This document shows, one piece after another, positions 59,272-64,000 of a DNA stretch of 64,000 nt; the first letter of the stretch is position 1, and every line of letters begins with the position of its first letter. The stretch comes from Citricoccus sp. CH26A (GTDB lineage Bacteria; Actinomycetota; Actinomycetes; Actinomycetales; Micrococcaceae): the NCBI RefSeq assembly GCF_000224415.1, contig NZ_AFXQ01000005.1, forward strand, positions 62,001 through 126,000, in the 5' to 3' direction. Made by a program: the position numbers and the translations under genes. A model generated the notes under the pieces. The model saw only the letters and a program-made list of their open reading frames with translations. It was not told where the DNA came from and made no database searches.

Positions 59272-60612
59272 TCAGTCCATTCCCAGGTCGGTCCACACCA
59301 GGCGGCGCTCGGTGACCCGGTGGTCCTCCCCGTCCCCGGCGGAGTCGGTGATCCGGGTCAAGTGGGAGCCCAGCTGCCCGTTGGCGGGCCAGAACACCCC
59401 GGCGGCCGTGGCCTCCAGCGTCGCGGACGGCAGCACGTAGTCGGAGCGCAGCAGTTCCACCCCGTCGCCGTTGCGGGCGGCCCGGGTGGCCGTCGCGGCA
59501 TCCGGGTCCGCGGCCAGGGCGCCGGCGGACCGGGGCGCGGGGTCCTGGATGACCTCCGACTCCAGCAGGGAGGCGATGGCCGCGGGATGGTCGCCGTCGA
59601 GCGCCCGCTCGGCGCGCGGGCCGAAGTCCCCGACGAGCACGAAGTCACTGCCGGCGGGCAGTCCACCGGCACGTCCCTCGTCGTCCTCGAGGTACCCGGC
59701 GTCCCCGGCGATGTAGTCGGCCCAGAAGCGCATCTCGTCGTGGTGCCGTTCGACCGGGGCGGTCCCGGACCCGGGATCCTCGGACTGCGCGGCGAGGACG
59801 TGCACGGTCCGGTCACCGACCCTCACGGGGATGTCCCAGTGGGCGGTGGAGGACAGGCGCAGGACGGACCGCTCCAGCTCCGTGTACCTCCCCTCCGGGA
59901 TCGCGTTGCCGGGCACCGTGTCCCAGCGCAGGTCGCGGAACGTCCGGATCCCGTCCTCCTCCAGCGGGTGCCGGGAGAACAGGACCATGCCGTGCTGCCC
60001 GGCGAACTCACCGGGACCGAACGAGTCGCCCGGACCGCCGATCACGCCGTCGTTGTCCAGGTCGGCCCCGGTGTCCACGCCGTTGTTGACCTCCGCGGTG
60101 TAGACGTACGGGTAGTCGATCCCCTCCTGCCCGCCGGTACCGACGGCCAGGTAGTTCGTGCGGAAGGAGCGCGCGGCGGCCTCGCCGCTGTCCACGTCGA
60201 AGTCCGTCAGCAGCACGACGTCCGGGGCGGCACGCTGCACGGTCTCCGCGACCCGCCGGGCCTGGACCGAGCCGGGTGCGGAGAGCTCATCGGCCAGCAG
60301 GCCCGGGGCGGACCGGGTCAGCCCGGCGGAGAAGGTGGCCACGCGCAGGTCACCGGCGGTGGCCGCCGGCACCTTCCCGGAACGGGACCACAGCATGTGC
60401 CGCAGCAGGTCGGGGTTGGTCGGCAGGGACTCGTCGACGCCGAACAGGGCCATCGGCCCCACCCTCGAGTGCATCGCGGCGTGGGTGGCCAGCCCGCCGG
60501 CCGGTGCCGCCGACGCCGCGGGTACGCCGATGACCGCTGCCACGACGGCAGCAGGCACGAGGGCGCCGCCACGCAGAAGTCGCTGACGGAGCGCCCGAGG
60601 GGAAGCACTCAT
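59272..60612 (-). CDS. secreted endonuclease/exonuclease/phosphatase-fold protein
   Basis: 446 residues. Sec signal peptide (basic RALRQRLLRGG, then a hydrophobic core, cleavage near ASA-AP at about 40). EEP-fold segments: RVATFSAGLTRSAPGLLADELS, VLLTDFDVD in place of the usual QE, GQHGMVLFSRHPL, DFVLVGDFGPRAERALDGDHPAAI and a C-terminal RSDYVLPSATL ending with SHLTRITD. Related proteins include secreted phytase-like or nuclease-like enzymes. A 7-bp-arm hairpin covers the start region (60612-60629). Confidence 0.82.
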   Translation of the reverse strand: MSASPRALRQRLLRGGALVPAAVVAAVIGVPAASAAPAGGLATHAAMHSRVGPMALFGVDESLPTNPDLLRHMLWSRSGKVPAATAGDLRVATFSAGLTRSAPGLLADELSAPGSVQARRVAETVQRAAPDVVLLTDFDVDSGEAAARSFRTNYLAVGTGGQEGIDYPYVYTAEVNNGVDTGADLDNDGVIGGPGDSFGPGEFAGQHGMVLFSRHPLEEDGIRTFRDLRWDTVPGNAIPEGRYTELERSVLRLSSTAHWDIPVRVGDRTVHVLAAQSEDPGSGTAPVERHHDEMRFWADYIAGDAGYLEDDEGRAGGLPAGSDFVLVGDFGPRAERALDGDHPAAIASLLESEVIQDPAPRSAGALAADPDAATATRAARNGDGVELLRSDYVLPSATLEATAAGVFWPANGQLGSHLTRITDSAGDGEDHRVTERRLVWTDLGMD

Positions 60613-60629
60613 GCCTACCAGCGTAGGCA
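60612..60629 (-). promoter_or_regulatory. hairpin over the ribosome-site region of the secreted EEP gene
   Basis: TGCCTAC / GTAGGCA with a 4-nt loop ends on the first base of the ATG. It could occlude initiation or be part of the promoter. Confidence 0.4.
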
Positions 60630-60918
60630 GGGGCCCGCGGTCTACGCAGCCCTGTCCGGATGACGGCTGGAGGACCGATGCTCCGCCGCCCGTCCCGGCG
60701 CCAGGTCGGTGGGGACGCCGATCGCGGCGGGGAATCCGCGCGGTCACGCGGGATCGGGGCACCATCACGGCCTGCCCCGAGGGGTGCTTGGGGCCGAGGA
60801 CGCCGCCCCCTCGGGTTATCGAATCTTGATCATCCGTGGGGGCTCGAGACGTTCCTGAGACCAATTCGGCTCGGCGAGGTTCCGTTCCCCGGGCCACCGG
60901 GTCCACGGTGGAGACGGC

Positions 60919-60956
60919 GAAGGCCCCCGGCACGCGTCCCGGCGCCGGGGGCCTTC
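60919..60956 (-). terminator. terminator of tRNA-Lys
   Basis: A 13-bp perfect stem (GAAGGCCCCCGGC / GCCGGGGGCCTTC) with a 12-nt loop, 6 bp after the tRNA 3' end on the minus strand. Confidence 0.8.
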
Positions 60957-60961
60957 CCAGG

Positions 60962-61034
60962 TGGGCCCTGTGGGGATCGAACCCACGACCCGCGGATTAA
61001 AAGTCCGATGCTCTGCCAACTGAGCTAAGGGCCC
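60962..61034 (-). tRNA. tRNA-Lys (TTT)
   Basis: Acceptor GGGCCCT/AGGGCCC, anticodon loop CTTTTAA giving TTT, T-arm GTGGG/CCCAC with TTCGATC loop. Discriminator A; CCA is not encoded. Confidence 0.95.
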
Positions 61035-61242
61035 ACGGCCTGCAGGAGGCCGCAGTCCATGCTAGCGGACGGCGGCCGTGGGTTCAGGGGGATCCACCAT
61101 CGCGGAGCGAGGTTCCACCGGCCCGGGCAGCGGGCCCGCGCCGCACCCGGGTTCCCCGGACGCCCCGCACGCGCGCCCGCTCAAGGCGTACCGTAGAAGG
61201 GCAGCATCTTCCCTTCCCCTTTCTCCAGAGAGGCACCCCGCC

Positions 61243-61917
61243 GTGACGTCCCCCCGGAGGCATTCCGGCCGGTCCCCGAGCTCGACGGCGGCCGGCACCG
61301 TCCGCCACCATCGGCCTCGCCAGTTCGCCCCCGAGCAGTTCGCGGCCTTCGAGGGGGGCCCGGACCCGGCGCAGACCGCGGAGGGCGCGGCCCTGCTCGC
61401 CCACGCCCTGCTCGACGGCGGCCGGTCCGGTGCCAGCGAGGCGACGGTCGGGCGGTTGGTCGCACTGGTCGAGGACGCCGGCATCGACACGGTGGCCCGG
61501 CTGTGGGCCGACGCTCCCGCCGTGTCCCTCGGCGGTGCCCTGTGGCGCCTGTATGCCCTGCGGACGGCGACCACCCGCAATGGCCAGCTCTGGGCCTCCT
61601 GGTACCGCTCCGGTCATGACGCCCACGTGGCCCGCGCCATCGCCGGGGCGATCGAGCCCCCCGGGGCGCGCGAACTGCAGCTGCTCACGGACCACATCCT
61701 CACCGGTGCCTTCACGGGGGACTTCGGCGTGGCGCTGGAGCGCGCGGCCGCCTACTGCCGCGTGGTCTGCCTGGGCCAGGCGCACCACGCGGAGGCGCTG
61801 GACGCGGCCCAGCCGGCACAGGCCACGGCCCTGCTGCGCCAGGCCAAGCGGTTGCTGGGCACGGCCGAGGACCTCGAGGCCGCCGCCGCTGCCTGGCGGG
61901 CCGGAACCCTCGACTGA
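61243..61917 (+). CDS. conserved hypothetical protein upstream of the phosphate transport genes
   Basis: 224 residues from a GTG preceded by GAGAGG. A basic Ser/Arg-rich N-terminus (1-35) leads to FAPEQFAAFEGGPDPAQTAEGAALLAHALLDGG and an all-helical remainder with GGALWRLYALRTATTRNGQLWASWYRSG. The family is conserved in actinobacteria, but I cannot assign a function. Confidence 0.65.
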   Translation: MTSPRRHSGRSPSSTAAGTVRHHRPRQFAPEQFAAFEGGPDPAQTAEGAALLAHALLDGGRSGASEATVGRLVALVEDAGIDTVARLWADAPAVSLGGALWRLYALRTATTRNGQLWASWYRSGHDAHVARAIAGAIEPPGARELQLLTDHILTGAFTGDFGVALERAAAYCRVVCLGQAHHAEALDAAQPAQATALLRQAKRLLGTAEDLEAAAAAWRAGTLD

Positions 61918-62038
61918 GTATTCCGCGTTCAGCGGCGGGCTGATCCCCGCGCCCGAGGTGGACAGCCCGGGGCCGGGGCGCGCACACTGGATACCGGTGC
62001 CGGACCGCGGTAACCCCGGGCTCCAATATTCTGCCGCC

Positions 62039-62110
62039 ATGAGCGGCCACTCGCCGAGAGGCGTTCCCGGTCCGGCACCGCCCCACCCTTCGGGATATCC
62101 TGCACGGTGA
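62039..62110 (+). CDS. putative 23-residue leaderless upstream peptide
   Basis: TATTCT (62027-62032), 6 nt, then ATG: the leaderless pattern seen elsewhere in this window. The 23-codon frame ends in TGA whose last base is the A of the ATG at 62110 (TGATG), so ribosomes finishing it could reinitiate on the DUF47 gene. The peptide is Pro/Gly/Ser-rich with no known kin. It may be only a coincidence of pattern. Confidence 0.4.
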   Translation: MSGHSPRGVPGPAPPHPSGYPAR

Positions 62111-62736
62111 TGAACCTTTCTCTCTCGCGCCTGCTGGCACCGGACCCGGCCAGCCTCGAGCATCTCGCCGCCCTCGCCCAGGGGATGCGGGCCGCCGTCG
62201 ACCGCGTGGCCCAGCTGATGGCCGCCCCCACGGCGCCCGCGGCCGGGGCCGACCAGGAGCTGACCGTGATCGACACGGAGGCCACGGCCCGGCACATGGC
62301 CCTGCTGACCAGCCTGCGCAGTGCCTTCATCACCCCCCTGCCCCGGCAGGACCTGTACCTGCTGGCGGACGGCATGAACGACGCCGTGGAGAAGTTCTGC
62401 AACGCCGGGACCCTCATCCTCTTCACCGAGCAGTACCGGCTTCCCGAGGCTCCGCTGGACATCCTGGAGATCCTGGGCCGGCAGGCCGACCTGTTCCGGG
62501 ACGCCACCGGGCAGTTCCGTGACCTCGACGAGCTCGAGGAGACGTGGATCCAGCTCCAGCGGCTGTCCAAGCGGTCCGAGCGGCTCATGACCCAGTGGGT
62601 CGCCGGCATGAGCGACGACCTGTTGCAGCGCAACTACAACCGCCAGCGGGAGACCGCCCACGCGCTCAACGCCGCCCTGGCCAGCGTGCGCGGGATCATC
62701 GCCCATCTCGGCAGCATCCTCGTCCGGGAGTCCTGA
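62110..62736 (+). CDS. DUF47/PhoU-like regulator of phosphate transport
   Basis: 208 residues, all helical. HMALLTSLRSAFITPLPRQDLYLLADGMNDAVEKF matches the DUF47 core, which is fused by operon to Pit-type transporters in many bacteria. The Pit gene starts 4 bp after its stop. A GTG at 62107 is an alternative start. Confidence 0.87.
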   Translation: MNLSLSRLLAPDPASLEHLAALAQGMRAAVDRVAQLMAAPTAPAAGADQELTVIDTEATARHMALLTSLRSAFITPLPRQDLYLLADGMNDAVEKFCNAGTLILFTEQYRLPEAPLDILEILGRQADLFRDATGQFRDLDELEETWIQLQRLSKRSERLMTQWVAGMSDDLLQRNYNRQRETAHALNAALASVRGIIAHLGSILVRES

Positions 62737-62740
62737 GCCC

Positions 62741-63760
62741 GTGCCCACGGTCATGACGATCATGCTGGTCGTCGTCCTCGCACTGTCCGTCGTCTACGGG
62801 CTCGTCAACGGCATGCGTGACGCCCCCAACGCCGTCGCCCTCCCCGTGCGCCAACGGGCCCTGACCCCCGGGGCGGCCCTCCTGCTCGCCGCCGTCATGA
62901 ACCTGGTCGGCGGGGTGCTCTCCGGGGGATTCATGACGGCCGCCTGGCAGGGCCTCCCGGAGGAGCTGCACGGGGGCGGGCAGGGACTGCTGCTGGCCGG
63001 CGTCGGGTTCCTCGTGGCGGTGGGCTGGGGCCTGTTCGCCTGGTCCCGTGGCATGCCGGTCTCCATGACCCACTCGATCATCTCCGCGGTCCTCGGCGGC
63101 AGCCTCGCCCTGGCGATCACCGGAGACCTCGGGCTGTACGCCGGCTGGTCGGCCGGGCTGCTGGTCGCCATGATGCTGGGACTGGTCCTGAGCGTCCTGT
63201 TGGCCTGGTTCCTGTCCTGGCTGCTCGTCACCCCGGCCACCTGGCTAGCGCGGGACGCCGCGCCCGGCACGGTGAACCACGGATCGCGGATGGCCCTGGC
63301 CGTCAGCGCGGCCGCCAACGCCCTCGGCCACGGCGTGCAGTCCGGGACGCGGATGACCTTCGTGCTGCTCCTGGCGTTCGCCGGCACCGGGGCACCGTCC
63401 GCCGTGGGCTGGTGGGTCCCCCTGTCCGTCGGGACGGTCCTGGCGGCCGGCACCCTGTTCGGGGGATGGCGCATCGCCCACACCCTGACGGAGCGGATCG
63501 TCGACCTCGATCCCCTGCGGGCCGGCATCGCGTCACTGGTCAGCGCCGCGCTCCTGTTCATGGGCGCCTATGCCCTCCACCTCCCGCTGTCCTCCACGCA
63601 CGCCACGGTGGCCTCCATCGTGGGGGCCGGGCAGAACCAGCCCTACACCTCGGTGCGCTGGCCCGCGGTGTCCCGGATCGCGGCCTACTGGGTGGCCACG
63701 CTGCTGGTGTGCGCCGGTGCCGCCCTGCTGATCACCGCGGCCGGCTCCCCACTGCTCTGA
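62741..63760 (+). CDS. pit: Pit-family inorganic phosphate transporter
   Basis: 339 residues, about ten helices, with the internal repeat of the family: GMRDAPNAVA and PVSMTHSIISAVLGG in the first half, SAAANALGHGVQSG and PLSSTHATVASIVGAG in the second. Low-affinity phosphate (metal-phosphate) uptake. GTG start. Convergent with pstB, so low- and high-affinity systems adjoin. Confidence 0.92.
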   Translation: MPTVMTIMLVVVLALSVVYGLVNGMRDAPNAVALPVRQRALTPGAALLLAAVMNLVGGVLSGGFMTAAWQGLPEELHGGGQGLLLAGVGFLVAVGWGLFAWSRGMPVSMTHSIISAVLGGSLALAITGDLGLYAGWSAGLLVAMMLGLVLSVLLAWFLSWLLVTPATWLARDAAPGTVNHGSRMALAVSAAANALGHGVQSGTRMTFVLLLAFAGTGAPSAVGWWVPLSVGTVLAAGTLFGGWRIAHTLTERIVDLDPLRAGIASLVSAALLFMGAYALHLPLSSTHATVASIVGAGQNQPYTSVRWPAVSRIAAYWVATLLVCAGAALLITAAGSPLL

Positions 63761-63777
63761 GCGGCCGGCGGACGACG

Positions 63778-63810
63778 ACGGGGCGGGATCCCTCCTGGGT
63801 CCCGCCCCGT
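63778..63810. terminator. bidirectional terminator between pit and pstB
   Basis: An 11-bp stem (ACGGGGCGGGA / TCCCGCCCCGT) with an 11-nt loop between the convergent genes. Confidence 0.8.
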
Positions 63811-63827
63811 GGCGCGTCGCGCCCGGA

Positions 63828-64000
63828 TCAGCCGAAGCGGCCGGAGACGTAGTCCTCGGTCTGCTTGTTCGAGGGGTTGTTGAAGATCACCGAGGTGTCG
63901 TCGTACTCGATGAGCTTGCCCGGCTTGCCGGTTCCGGCGATGTTGAAGAACGCCGTCTTGTCCGCCACGCGCGCCGCCTGCTGCATGTTGTGGGTCACGA
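63828..64000 (-). CDS. pstB: phosphate ABC transporter ATPase, C-terminal part (window edge)
   Basis: The visible 57 residues start [18 protein letters not shown], the PstB H-loop region, and end [16 protein letters not shown], the characteristic PstB C-terminus. The gene continues beyond the window. Confidence 0.95.
   Translation of the reverse strand, partial: VTHNMQQAARVADKTAFFNIAGTGKPGKLIEYDDTSVIFNNPSNKQTEDYVSGRFG

Overview
This window comes from a high-G+C actinobacterial chromosome. A member of the Micrococcaceae (Kocuria/Citricoccus/Arthrobacter-like) is the best guess. The basis is strong G/C bias in third codon positions, many GTG starts, DUF3151 and DUF6458 family genes, a BioQ-type biotin regulator and the fbaA/TrmH/pyrE neighbourhood. 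The genus is inferred, not proven.

Layout. 1-1.9 kb: 3' end of an AtoE-type short-chain fatty acid transporter and a phasin-like coiled-coil protein behind a strong operator-like dyad. 2.0-8.8 kb: a tightly coupled biotin operon bioB-bioA-bioF-P450-bioD (minus strand), divergent from its probable repressor gene bioQ, with two operator boxes between them. 8.8-20 kb: housekeeping genes including tdk, catC, a lactonase, fbaA, an AI-2E family permease, a TrmH methylase, cstA plus ybdD, and a SOUL protein. 20.3-32.3 kb: an accessory island with visibly lower G+C. It encodes a 7Fe-type ferredoxin lacking a cluster ligand, two SARP-type regulators at its two ends, a GNAT acetyltransferase, a DUF418 membrane protein, an epsilon-polylysine-synthetase-like membrane NRPS, a dapA paralogue, a lysine 2,3-aminomutase and a small orphan protein. 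A decayed IS110 transposase marks the right edge. 32.5-40.2 kb: corA, pyrE, a MarR regulator, nadE, xth, a frameshifted GH13 glucosidase and an SDR dehydrogenase. 40.2-40.6 kb: tRNA-Glu, tRNA-Asp and tRNA-Phe. 40.7-64 kb: a metallopeptidase, a stress/acetyltransferase/methyltransferase operon, an Nramp-related transporter, pta-ackA, a dipeptide ABC transporter, a GDPD, envelope proteins, a secreted phosphatase-fold protein, tRNA-Lys, a DUF47-Pit phosphate system and the end of pstB.

The most interesting locus is 20.3-31.6 kb. Its gene set fits a pathway in which DapA raises lysine supply, KamA converts L-lysine to L-beta-lysine, and the single-module NRPS polymerises it into a cationic homopolymer (epsilon-poly-beta-lysine type). 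The GNAT and DUF418 proteins may modify, export or protect. The divergent dapA/kamA promoter region carries heptamer direct repeats with 11-bp spacing on both strands, which is the operator architecture expected for SARP activators. All function calls rest on reading translated sequence; no database search was run.

A second theme is leaderless transcription. At least fourteen genes outside the island start 6-7 nt after a -10-like hexamer with no Shine-Dalgarno, whereas the island genes have Shine-Dalgarno sites and longer leaders.
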